Source: CSSED10-109M sp964349455
GTDB taxonomy: Bacteria; Bacillota_I; Bacilli_A; RF39; UBA660
Direction of reading: 5' to 3'
DNA length: 8,940 bases
Assembly (NCBI GenBank): GCA_964349455.1
Contig: CAYGGG010000033.1
Coordinates: 1 to 8,940 of the forward strand
Part shown: piece after piece, positions 1 to 6,679 of the stretch
Position numbering within the stretch: position 1 is the stretch's first letter
How the letters are laid out: every line of letters begins with the position of its first letter
The notes under the pieces: model-generated
Databases searched by the model: none
Told to the model about the DNA's origin: nothing
What the model saw: the letters and a program-made list of their open reading frames with translations, nothing else
Position numbers and translations under genes: made by a program

Positions 1-619
1 TTTTAATATTGATTTAACCTTTTTGACCGAACAATACTTATTGAAGTTAAATGAAATGGAAAAAGTTAATTTAAATGGATCAGGCGAGTATTTAGTAATT
101 GCTGCTGAATTAATTAATTTAAAAAGTAAAAAGCTCCTGCCCACTCATCAAATTGAAGATGAAGAAGAACAAACATTTATTAATCGGGTTTTGGAATATA
201 AAATTTATCGTGATTTAGGGGAACATTTTAAAGAATTAACTGATCGAAGAAATCAAATGTTTTCAAAAACAATTAGTGATATGAGTTGTTATAAGGTTGA
301 AAATAAATTAGATGAAAAAATTAAAATTGATGTTTTATATGAGTCCTTTTTAAATTTTTTAAAACGAAAAGAAGACGAAAAACCAATTAGTGCTAGAGTT
401 GTTAAAAAAGAGTATTCGGTTAGTAAAAGAATGAAAGAAATAAAAGAAATATTGAAAAAAAAGAAAAAAATTAGATTTTTTGATCTTTTTGAAGAATATC
501 ATAAACCTTATATAATTGTTACTTTTGTTACTGTTTTAGAAATGGTAAAAAATGGAATGATTGAAATAAAAGGGAATAAAGACGAATTTTATTTGTTGAG
601 TAAGGATGGTGCAAAATGA
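1..619 (+). CDS. scpA: Segregation and condensation protein A, 5'-truncated by window edge
   Basis: ScpA is the kleisin subunit of the bacterial SMC-ScpA-ScpB condensin; it bridges the SMC heads and recruits ScpB during chromosome segregation. The frame is open from base 2, so the TTG at 23 is internal and not the start; about 205 codons remain of a protein usually near 250 residues. The N-terminal part has the kleisin helix text LTEQYLLKLNEMEKV followed by GEYLVIAAELINLKSKKLLP, a very conserved ScpA stretch. A charged, low-complexity middle follows, then a C-terminal winged helix (IRFFDLFEEYHKPYIIVTF...LEMVKNG) that contacts the SMC head. The stop TGA overlaps the scpB start (ATGA), showing translational coupling. 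The promoter and start lie outside the window. Confidence 0.95.
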   Translation, partial: FNIDLTFLTEQYLLKLNEMEKVNLNGSGEYLVIAAELINLKSKKLLPTHQIEDEEEQTFINRVLEYKIYRDLGEHFKELTDRRNQMFSKTISDMSCYKVENKLDEKIKIDVLYESFLNFLKRKEDEKPISARVVKKEYSVSKRMKEIKEILKKKKKIRFFDLFEEYHKPYIIVTFVTVLEMVKNGMIEIKGNKDEFYLLSKDGAK

Positions 620-1164
620 TTGCTATTTTAGAAGGAATATTGTTTTTATGTGGTGATGAGGGAATTGTAAAAGATGAATTAAAAAACATTTTAGAAATTG
701 AAGAAAATGAATTAAATGATTTAATTGGAAGTTTAAAAAAAGAATGTGATGATGAAAAAAGAGGAATTGAATTAGTTGAGTATGGTGATATTTTAAAATT
801 TGTAACGAAAAAAAACAATGAAGAAATTTACCGAAAATTAGTTGAAAATACAATTGATCGACCATTAACACCAGCAATGCTTGAAGCATTAGCAATTATT
901 GCTTATAACCAGCCCATTACGAGAATGGAAATTGATCAATTAAGGGGCGTAACTAGTTTTCATTTAATTAGAAGATTGTTATTAAAGGAATTAATTTTTG
1001 AAGCTGAGCGCTCAACCGCACCAGGAAGACCAATTATTTATAAAACAACTTCAAAGTTTTTGGATGCTTTAGGTTTGAAAAGTTTAGAAGATCTTCCGCC
1101 GGTTGAGAATTTAACTGAAAAAGAAGAGTTAGATTTGTTTGCAAAAAAACTTGAAAACGAGTAA
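616..1164 (+). CDS. scpB: Segregation and condensation protein B
   Basis: ScpB is the dimeric winged-helix (kite) partner that binds ScpA in the SMC condensin complex. The protein is 182 residues, normal for the family. The N-terminal winged helix starts with LEGILFLCGDEGI; the second winged helix holds the signature TPAMLEALAIIAYNQPITR, then IDQLRGV and APGRPIIYKTTSKFLDALGL with SLEDLPP, all typical of ScpB. The ATG at 616 overlaps the scpA TGA, so it is read by coupled translation; no separate promoter is visible. Its last codons contain the -35 and flank the -10 of the downstream tRNA promoter. No frameshift is seen. Confidence 0.97.
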   Translation: MIAILEGILFLCGDEGIVKDELKNILEIEENELNDLIGSLKKECDDEKRGIELVEYGDILKFVTKKNNEEIYRKLVENTIDRPLTPAMLEALAIIAYNQPITRMEIDQLRGVTSFHLIRRLLLKELIFEAERSTAPGRPIIYKTTSKFLDALGLKSLEDLPPVENLTEKEELDLFAKKLENE

Positions 1165-1178
1165 ATTTATGATATAAT
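1151..1178 (+). promoter_or_regulatory. Promoter of the disrupted tRNA-Leu gene
   Basis: A -35 box TTGAAA (1151-1156), a 16-nt spacer and a -10 box TATAAT (1173-1178), preceded by an extended -10 TG at 1170-1171. The -35 lies inside the scpB coding end. The -10 ends 8 nt before the first base of the tRNA 5' fragment, the spacing expected for a tRNA promoter. Confidence 0.75.
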
Positions 1179-1186
1179 TTATTCAT

Positions 1187-1228
1187 GCAGGAGTGGCGGA
1201 ATTGGTAGACGCGAAGGTCTCAAACACC
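1187..1228 (+). pseudogene. 5' part of a tRNA-Leu(CAA) gene split by insertion
   Basis: This fragment has the acceptor strand GCAGGAG, the D-arm (GCG...CGC with AATTGGTAGA loop), the anticodon stem strand AAGGT (1214-1218) and the loop CTCAAAC with anticodon CAA. After ACC at 1226-1228 tRNA identity stops: the stem would be AAGGT/ACCGT with a mismatch, and no recognisable long variable arm, T-arm or matching acceptor end follows. The missing 3' part is at 6691-6735; joined there, the stem becomes AAGGT/ACCTT (perfect) and the gene is 87 nt. The promoter upstream looks intact, so a chimeric transcript starting with this half-tRNA may still be made. Confidence 0.9.
1218..1228 (+). repeat. Left attachment core (attL-like)
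   Basis: TCTCAAACACC, direct repeat of 6680-6690; also present in the intact tRNA at 6289-6299. The left neighbour is host tRNA (AAGG) and the right neighbour is element sequence (GTCGTG). Confidence 0.75.
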
Positions 1229-1251
1229 GTCGTGTTCAAATTAAAACAAGT

Positions 1252-1273
1252 CGATTCAAACGGTTTCAAATCG
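1252..1273. repeat. Imperfect dyad in the left end of the insertion
   Basis: Outer arms CGATT (1252-1256) and AATCG (1269-1273) enclose inner arms AAAC (1258-1261) and GTTT (1263-1266), with small offsets. The surrounding 80 bp holds repeated TCAAA words (from 1220, 1236, 1256, 1266 and 1294, plus TCAAG at 1283), several spaced close to one or two helical turns. It could be a protein-binding array at the element end; no family can be named. Confidence 0.35.
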
Positions 1274-1284
1274 TTAATATATTC

Positions 1285-1318
1285 AAGGGGTTGTCAAACA
1301 TATTGACGACTCCTTTTT
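1285..1318 (+). terminator. Rho-independent terminator at the left end of the insertion
   Basis: A 13-bp stem, AAGGGGTTGTCAA (1285-1297) with TTGACGACTCCTT (1303-1315) including G-U pairs, has a 5-nt loop ACATA and is followed by a T-rich tract. It would end transcripts that start at the tRNA promoter (1151-1178), giving an RNA of roughly 130 nt that begins with the tRNA 5' half, and it insulates the helicase gene from scpAB/tRNA transcription. Confidence 0.7.
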
Positions 1319-1335
1319 GTTGTTTAAAATTGGTA

Positions 1336-1347
1336 TTAGGTGGGAAA
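1336..1347 (+). repeat. TTAGGTGGGAAA, left copy
   Basis: A 12-bp word repeated exactly and in the same orientation at 6530-6541; one copy lies within 120 bp of the left core and the other within 150 bp of the right core, the layout expected of arm-type sites. Confidence 0.45.
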
Positions 1348-1456
1348 GATTATGGTTATTAAAAATTATAAAATAAAGCAAATCTATTAACTAAATATTA
1401 TTAAACATAAAAAAGTCTTTTAAATAGCCTTTTTGCTCCAAAAAATAGTCAATTAA

Positions 1457-1465
1457 TGTTATAAT
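1457..1465 (+). promoter_or_regulatory. Possible extended -10 promoter upstream of the mini-ORF
   Basis: TG-T-TATAAT (1457-1465) matches an extended -10 element; no good -35 lies 16-18 nt upstream. A start near 1472 would give a leader containing the strong ribosome site at 1511-1519 and the helicase gene. Confidence 0.4.
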
Positions 1466-1522
1466 TTAAATAGTTGGAAAGAAAACTGTTGGGAAAAAAC
1501 ATTTTTAGATAGGAGGAGGCTC

Positions 1523-1567
1523 ATGATTAAAATTGTAATAAAAATGTGTCTTCCAAAAGTCTTTTAA
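1523..1567 (+). CDS. Possible 14-residue leader peptide ORF
   Basis: ATG at 1523 is preceded by AGGAGGAGG (1511-1519), a near-perfect Shine-Dalgarno site at ideal spacing and stronger than that of the helicase gene. The frame reads MIKIVIKMCLPKVF and stops with TAA at 1565-1567, inside the second AAAAGTCTTTTAA repeat. The stop is 67 nt before the helicase start. It could be a leader peptide controlling the downstream gene, the stub of a decayed gene, or a chance purine run; there is no homology to call on. Confidence 0.25.
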   Translation: MIKIVIKMCLPKVF

Positions 1568-1588
1568 TAATGATAAAATCGCTAATTA

Positions 1589-1597
1589 TGGTATAAT
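1589..1597 (+). promoter_or_regulatory. Extended -10 promoter of the helicase-nuclease gene
   Basis: TG-G-TATAAT at 1589-1597, 37 nt before the ATG at 1635; no convincing -35. The palindromic word AAAAGTCTTTT (1555-1565) lies just upstream of the -35 position and could be an operator. Confidence 0.55.
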
Positions 1598-1634
1598 TAA
1601 ATTGATAACAAATAAAAAATTTGAGGTGTAATGT

Positions 1635-4600
1635 ATGAATAAAATTGAACAAAATATTATTGAACGAATTAGTAATTGGAAAAAATCTTTACTTGATATG
1701 ACAAAACGCAACCGCTTACTTTGGTATAAACCATATCGTGTCGGTTCACTCAAGTTTGAACCGGAAATTTTCGACAATAAAGTAGGTGATATTTTAGATG
1801 TTATAAATGGTATTGCGTTTAATAGTGAAACTATTGAGTTTATTGTGGATTCAGATATCAACATAGAAGGTGCTGAGGAAACAGGACTTGATGAAAAATA
1901 TATTGAAATGGTTAAAGAAAGGACTAAATCACTTTTGATTATTAATAAAAAGATCAAGTTGGAAAATGAAGAAAAAGGTTTGAATATAGGTTATATTGCT
2001 ATTGGATTTTTAAAGTGGTATGAGAGAGAAGATGCTAGTAGCGAAGTAAAGTCTCCTCTTATTATGATACCAATAAAAATTGAACAAGATGGACGTCACA
2101 AACCATTTATAATTTCGTTAAATAGTGATGAAGAAATTACAATAAATCCTGTTATAAAAAAGAAACTGGAAGTAGATTTTAATATAATACTAAATAGTGA
2201 TATTCAAAATTTAGAAAAAGAAATTACTATCAATAATCTTCTTGAGTCTATTAAAGAGCAAATTGAAAAGTGTAATAATTGGGAAGTTATTGATGAAATA
2301 GTTATTGATACTTTTAATTTTCAAAATTTAGCTATTTGGAATGACTTGGACAAAAACAATGATTTGATTGGTAATAATCCATTTAGTAAAGTTTTAGCTG
2401 GTGCAGAACTAAAAGATGAAAAATTTTCCTTTGAAGAAGGAACTCCAGATTTGGATAAGATAAAGCAAGAAGATAATATTAATATTTATGAAGTAGATTC
2501 TTCTCAACAAGAAGCAATATATCGAGCCCGTAATGGAGAAAGTTTTGTTATTCAAGGGCCACCAGGTACTGGAAAGAGCCAAACAATTACAAATATTATT
2601 GCAGAATCACTTTACCTTGGAAAAAAGGTTTTGTTTGTTTCTGAAAAACAAGCAGCACTTGATGTGGTTTATCATAAATTAGAAGAAAAAGGATTATCAG
2701 ATTTTTGCTTAAGCTTGCATAATTCAAAGCAACGGAAATCAGATGTGCGAGAACAAATCGAGAAATCTTTATTATTATCTAACGGGAAAAAAACAGTTGC
2801 AGAATCAGAACTGCGAAAATATAAAGATTTTGATGATATACGAAAGAAACTGAATTTCTATAGTGAAAAATTACATGAGAATTTTGATAACGGAACAAAA
2901 CCTTTTTTTATAATGGGTGAATTAAATAAATTATGGCAAACACCAAATTTAGTTTTCTCTTTACCAAACGATTTCAATTGGGATACTGATTATCACACTG
3001 TAACCACTGATTTATTCATGCATGTAAAAAAGTACGGAAATAGTTTTATTAATAATACTAGACATTTTGACAATAATTACTGGAGGTTTTATACAAAAGA
3101 TTTTAACAATTCGACAAGACGAGAAGTTCAGGAATCAATAGGAGATATTAATAAAGATATACTAGATGATAATGTAAGTGAAGTTTCTTCTTTTGTGGAT
3201 AAAAACAAAACCAACGAGGCCATCTCAGGAATAAAAAAATATTTAGAAATATTAGATAATATTCCGTTTGAACAGGCTAGACATGACGATTTATCAAGCA
3301 AAATATCTGATATTGTGAACACTGAAAAGAGCCAAATAGAAGTCGAAAATAAAATTAAAGAGTTGAAGATTAATATTGAGGATAGTAAATCTGAATTGTC
3401 AACTGTTGTTTCACAAGATTTTCTAAAATTCGAAAAAGCAGATGAATATTACAAAAAATTAGTAAATAAATATAATTCATTTTTCAGTAGATTTTCTAGT
3501 GATTATAAAAATTTGATTACAAAATTAAATGAATTTACTTTAAAAAAAATAAAATATAAAGGTTATGTGAAATATCTTGATATTTTAGTGCGTATTAATA
3601 AAAGTTACGATAATATTGAGATAAATAATGAAAAGTTAAATAATATAAAGAAATCAATAATTAAAAAATATGATAATTTAAAAGCGGAATTATACGATAA
3701 AAACAATGCTATTAAAGAACTTATTTCTAGACTAGACTTTGAGTCTCTTCAGGAATATCAAAATTATTATAACGCCAAAAATATTTTATTGAATGAATAT
3801 AAGCTTATAGATTTTGTTGATAAAATCGAAAATAGAAATGAAACTTTTGAAGCAAAGCAAATTTTAGATATTTTCAAAAAAAGATTTTTAACTATTTCTC
3901 TTGAAAAAACAGATTTTGATAAGTGCTATGCTAATTATTCCAGTCAAAATCACAATCAAGATGTTAATGTTTTTAGAGAGTATGACAAACAAACCTTAAA
4001 TATTTCAGCGGTACGAGTAAAATGTAAATTAATCGAAAATTTACCAAGCAATTCAGGATTTAATAACGATGTTCGAGGTGGAGAAATACGATTGTTACAA
4101 AGGGAATTAAAGAAAAAATCGCGATTAATGCCAACTAGAAAATTAATTGAAAATCTTCCCGTTTTGTTACCACAACTTAAACCGTGTATGATGATGTCTC
4201 CATTAACAGTATCTTCATACTTTGGTACCAATCCAAATTGGAAATTCGATATTGTAATTTTTGATGAAGCTTCGCAGGTAAAGCCGGAATATGCAATTAC
4301 TTCTATTATTCGGGGAACGCAAGTTATCGTAGCCGGAGATTCAAAACAAATGCCTCCAACAAGTTTCTTTGCTTCATCCATTGATGAAGAAGAGTACGAT
4401 GAAGAAAACATACAAATTGATAATTTAGAATCTATTTTAGATGAAATGTCTTCAATTTTCCCTGATGTATATCTTAATTGGCATTATCGTAGTGAAGATG
4501 AATCATTAATTGCTTTTTCAAATTATCATTTTTATAATAACCGTTTGGCCACTTTCCCTTCACCTAATGTGAATGGAGAAAAAAATAGTGTAAATTTTGT

Positions 4601-5903
4601 TTATTGCCAGGATGGTATATGGGAAAGTAAAAATGGAAATAAACCTGAAGCAGAGAAAGTAGCACTTTTAGTTTTTGAACACATTAAAAATAACCCGAAC
4701 CAGTCAATTGGAGTAGTAGCTTTTGGTAAGTCTCAAGAGTATGCGATAGAAGAAGCACTGAATAAATTGCGAGATTTGCATCCAGAGAATGAAGACTGTT
4801 TTAGTGATTTAAAACCAGAACCGTTCTTTATAAAAAATTTAGAGAATGTGCAAGGCGACCAACGAGATAAAATTATTCTTTCTTGCGGATATGGAAAAGA
4901 TTTAAGGGGCACTTTTGCTATGCGATTTGGTCCTCTTGCAACGACGGGTGGTGAGCGACGATTAAATGTTGCAATTTCTCGTGCTAAAAAAGCAATGACA
5001 ATTGTGTCTTCTTTTAAGGCGAGTGAAATTCGTGATGTTGAAAATAGCTTACAAAGAAAATTGATACGCGATTTTATTGATTATGCTGAACGCGGAATAG
5101 TTGCGTTGATTGGTGAAAATGGAAATGATTATGCAAATAATAATCCGGAATTTGACTCTGGATTTGAGGAAGATGTTTATAATTTTTTAATAAATAGAGG
5201 ATATAAACTTCGTACGCAAGTTGGAGCTTCGGGATACAAAATAGATATTGCCGTTATGCATCCAAAAATCATTGGTCGTTTCATTTTGGCAATTGAGTGT
5301 GATGGGGCAACTTATCATAGTAGTAGAACAGCTCGCGATCGTGATATACTGCGACAAAATATTTTGGAAAATTTAGGTTGGAAATTTCACCGCATTTGGT
5401 CAACTGATTGGCTTCATGACAATCAAAATGAGAAAAAAAGGTTAGTAGATTCTATAGAAGATGCAATAAACGGTTATGATAGCGCTAGTAATCTTCAACA
5501 AGATTTATCAAAAAAAAACGTAAAGATTGAAGAAGTTAAAACTGAAGATGAAACGGATAATTCAAATGTAGAATTGAATGATATTTATAATTCTTGGAAC
5601 TATTCTTTGAAACAACAATTTGGAAATGGTACATACGGATATAATGGATGGAGTAATAATGATGGTTGGAACAGTTTGTCTACTATGGAGAACTATGATG
5701 CAATAGAAAAAATTCTTGAACAAATATTGAAATATAAAATTGGATTTAGTCCGGAAGATGTCTTTCGTGAAATTAATAATGAAGTTTTTGAAAAAACACG
5801 TTATACAGAACAAGCAAAAAAGATTTATGAATACAAATTCAAAACTAGTTTTGTAGATAAAAACAAAGTTGAAGTAGTAAACAACACTATTCGATTAAAA
5901 TAG
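1635..5903 (+). CDS. DUF4011 - SF1 helicase - Vsr-like nuclease protein (Hhe-type anti-phage defence candidate)
   Basis: This 1422-residue protein has three recognisable modules. Residues 1 to about 250 are a DUF4011-type region (WKKSLLDMTKRNRLLWY at 15-31). A superfamily 1 (Upf1-like) helicase follows: Walker A GPPGTGKS at 308-315, motif Ia FVSEKQAALDV, Walker B IFDEASQ with D877-E878, GDSKQMPP at 901-908, WHYRS at 949-953, NVQGDQRD at 1071-1078, and motif VI ERRLNVAISRAKK at 1107-1119. About 500 Glu/Lys/Asn-rich, helical-looking residues separate motifs Ia and II. The Vsr/MTES_1575-like PD-(D/E)XK nuclease covers about 1170-1285, with FEEDV at 1177-1181, D1204, E1221-C-D1223 and YHSS at 1227-1230. 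An Asn/Gly/aromatic linker (1316-1348) and a small C-terminal domain follow, in the place of DUF3320 in relatives. The order matches single-gene Hhe systems. GAGGTG at 1623-1628 supports this start. All catalytic motifs look intact. I found no HEPN RX4-6H motif. Defence is inferred from family and location. Confidence 0.88.
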   Translation: MNKIEQNIIERISNWKKSLLDMTKRNRLLWYKPYRVGSLKFEPEIFDNKVGDILDVINGIAFNSETIEFIVDSDINIEGAEETGLDEKYIEMVKERTKSLLIINKKIKLENEEKGLNIGYIAIGFLKWYEREDASSEVKSPLIMIPIKIEQDGRHKPFIISLNSDEEITINPVIKKKLEVDFNIILNSDIQNLEKEITINNLLESIKEQIEKCNNWEVIDEIVIDTFNFQNLAIWNDLDKNNDLIGNNPFSKVLAGAELKDEKFSFEEGTPDLDKIKQEDNINIYEVDSSQQEAIYRARNGESFVIQGPPGTGKSQTITNIIAESLYLGKKVLFVSEKQAALDVVYHKLEEKGLSDFCLSLHNSKQRKSDVREQIEKSLLLSNGKKTVAESELRKYKDFDDIRKKLNFYSEKLHENFDNGTKPFFIMGELNKLWQTPNLVFSLPNDFNWDTDYHTVTTDLFMHVKKYGNSFINNTRHFDNNYWRFYTKDFNNSTRREVQESIGDINKDILDDNVSEVSSFVDKNKTNEAISGIKKYLEILDNIPFEQARHDDLSSKISDIVNTEKSQIEVENKIKELKINIEDSKSELSTVVSQDFLKFEKADEYYKKLVNKYNSFFSRFSSDYKNLITKLNEFTLKKIKYKGYVKYLDILVRINKSYDNIEINNEKLNNIKKSIIKKYDNLKAELYDKNNAIKELISRLDFESLQEYQNYYNAKNILLNEYKLIDFVDKIENRNETFEAKQILDIFKKRFLTISLEKTDFDKCYANYSSQNHNQDVNVFREYDKQTLNISAVRVKCKLIENLPSNSGFNNDVRGGEIRLLQRELKKKSRLMPTRKLIENLPVLLPQLKPCMMMSPLTVSSYFGTNPNWKFDIVIFDEASQVKPEYAITSIIRGTQVIVAGDSKQMPPTSFFASSIDEEEYDEENIQIDNLESILDEMSSIFPDVYLNWHYRSEDESLIAFSNYHFYNNRLATFPSPNVNGEKNSVNFVYCQDGIWESKNGNKPEAEKVALLVFEHIKNNPNQSIGVVAFGKSQEYAIEEALNKLRDLHPENEDCFSDLKPEPFFIKNLENVQGDQRDKIILSCGYGKDLRGTFAMRFGPLATTGGERRLNVAISRAKKAMTIVSSFKASEIRDVENSLQRKLIRDFIDYAERGIVALIGENGNDYANNNPEFDSGFEEDVYNFLINRGYKLRTQVGASGYKIDIAVMHPKIIGRFILAIECDGATYHSSRTARDRDILRQNILENLGWKFHRIWSTDWLHDNQNEKKRLVDSIEDAINGYDSASNLQQDLSKKNVKIEEVKTEDETDNSNVELNDIYNSWNYSLKQQFGNGTYGYNGWSNNDGWNSLSTMENYDAIEKILEQILKYKIGFSPEDVFREINNEVFEKTRYTEQAKKIYEYKFKTSFVDKNKVEVVNNTIRLK

Positions 5904-6241
5904 TGATTTTACAAAGTATGGTTTCTATTTATTGATTCGTTGATATCAGAAAACGAAATTCAGAAAAAAACTTAGTAAACAGTATAGAAATTTAAAATTT
6001 AAAAACACACTTATTGGTGTGTTTTTAATAGTAGCATTAAAAACTGTAAGAATAGCACCAAATATGTATTTTAGTCTGAATGACAATTTCAAGAAAGATA
6101 ACTGGATTGTCAACAGTAATTAGGACAGGTTTTTAAAGGTTGCATATTTTTGTATTCAATTGGTGTTTAAAAAAGTTATATAAGGAATTGTAATTTAAAT
6201 CTAAAAATACGAATTTAGGTATACAAAGTATTATAAAAATA
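5904..6241. other. Intergenic region between helicase gene and intact tRNA-Leu
   Basis: Apart from the terminator at 6001-6026 and a small TTCGTT/AACGAA dyad near 5935-5958, I see no gene, tRNA or clear repeat. The longest ATG-started frame noticed (near 6064) is 19 codons with no ribosome site. The right end merges into the promoter of the tRNA. Confidence 0.5.
6001..6026 (+). terminator. Terminator of the helicase-nuclease gene
   Basis: A perfect 10-bp stem AAAAACACAC / GTGTGTTTTT has loop TTATTG, and the stem's own T-run serves as the tail. It sits about 100 nt after the TAA at 5901-5903. The A-run makes it potentially bidirectional. Confidence 0.85.
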
Positions 6242-6250
6242 TGTTATAAT
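6242..6250 (+). promoter_or_regulatory. Promoter of the element-borne tRNA-Leu(CAA)
   Basis: TG-T-TATAAT at 6242-6250, ending 8 nt before the tRNA, the same offset as in the disrupted host copy (1173-1178 to 1187). A -35 (TACAAA near 6222) is weak, so activity would rely on the extended -10. Confidence 0.7.
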
Positions 6251-6258
6251 TCTTTTAT

Positions 6259-6344
6259 GCAGGAGTGGCGGAACGGTAGACGCTATGGTCTCAAACACCA
6301 TTGTTCGTAAGAACGTGTGGGTTCAAGTCCCATCTCCTGTACCA
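6259..6344 (+). tRNA. tRNA-Leu(CAA), intact, inside the insertion
   Basis: This decodes UUG as leucine. The 86-nt gene folds as a class II tRNA: acceptor GCAGGAG/CTCCTGT, D-arm GCG...CGC, anticodon stem ATGGT/ACCAT around loop CTCAAAC (anticodon C6292-A-A), long variable arm GTTC-GTAA-GAAC, T-arm GTGGG-TTCAAGT-CCCAT, discriminator A and encoded CCA (6342-6344). Compared with the split host gene, the last 29 nt (6316-6344 against 6707-6735) and the first 15 nt are identical. The anticodon stem and variable arm differ by paired changes and the D-loop is one base shorter, so it is a diverged second copy and not a recent duplication. Lying within the insertion, it probably replaces the disrupted gene. 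Confidence 0.93.
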
Positions 6345-6679
6345 AATTTAATAACAAATATCTGCGTTAATAAATAATTTGGTGGGAATTTAACTTCTAA
6401 ATCCCAACTAAAACTAAGTTATATTATCATTAAACAGACATTTTTAAATGCAAACAGACTAGTTTTCTTTATAAATAAAAGCGAAATGGCTGAGTGGGGA
6501 AAATCCCAACCAATGCATAATGTAGATATTTAGGTGGGAAATAAGTGGGATTGGATAAAGATAAAACAAAAAACCTTAGAGTTAGAGCGATGCAATATTG
6601 ATTTGGAACTAATCGAAATGGTTTTATTTAATAAAGAAAAAGCATTAAATCAGAGAGTTTCAACTAATTGATAGGCAAT
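6345..6679. other. Non-coding right end of the insertion with repeated GTGGGA motifs
   Basis: This 335-bp stretch has no convincing gene. ACCAAATT at 6341-6348 (the tRNA CCA end) is inverted at 6376-6383. A hairpin GGGAATTTA/TAAATCCC spans 6384-6405 with one bulge. GTGGGA-type words occur at 6383, 6494, 6535 and 6545, with TCCCAAC inversions at 6402 and 6504. TTAGGTGGGAAA at 6530-6541 repeats the left-end copy at 1336-1347. These may be arm-type recombinase or accessory binding sites. AATGGCTGAGTGG at 6485-6497 resembles the 5' part of a tRNA-Ser, a possible decayed fragment. Confidence 0.5.
6530..6541 (+). repeat. TTAGGTGGGAAA, right copy
   Basis: Exact direct repeat of 1336-1347, within a cluster of GTGGGA-type words near the right junction. 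Confidence 0.45.

Larger units (their letters stand above)
1229..1634. other. Non-coding left end and leader of the insertion
   Basis: This 406-bp stretch has no long ORF. It contains the dyad and terminator listed separately, TTAGGTGGGAAA at 1336-1347 (repeated exactly at 6530-6541), two copies of AAAAGTCTTTTAA (1411-1423 and 1555-1567), two extended -10 promoters (1457-1465 and 1589-1597), and a 14-codon ORF with a strong ribosome site at 1511-1567. It probably combines recombination sites with the control region of the helicase gene. Confidence 0.6.

Noticed and set aside
3956..4411. A 151-codon reverse-strand frame inside the helicase gene, and similar reverse frames in scpB and elsewhere.
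   Set aside because: They lie opposite well-conserved coding sequence, lack ribosome sites and show no domain text; they are antisense shadows.
1187..6300. Two tandem insertions, with the middle tRNA formed by recombination between them.
   Set aside because: The middle tRNA is self-consistent (ATGGT/ACCAT). Pairing its 3' side with the left 5' part gives a mismatched stem, while left plus far-right parts pair perfectly.
6481..6510. A functional tRNA-Ser, suggested by AATGGCTGAGTGG.
   Set aside because: No anticodon arm, variable arm or acceptor 3' strand follows; at most a decayed fragment.
6534..6671. A 45-codon frame from GTG 6534 (contains TLELERCNIDLELIEMVLF), and an overlapping frame at 6545 that stops at TGA then continues as FGTNRNGF.
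   Set aside because: No ribosome site fits the GTG, no homology is recognised, and the second frame would need TGA read as Trp, which nothing else in the window supports. They could be gene remnants, but the evidence is too weak to annotate.
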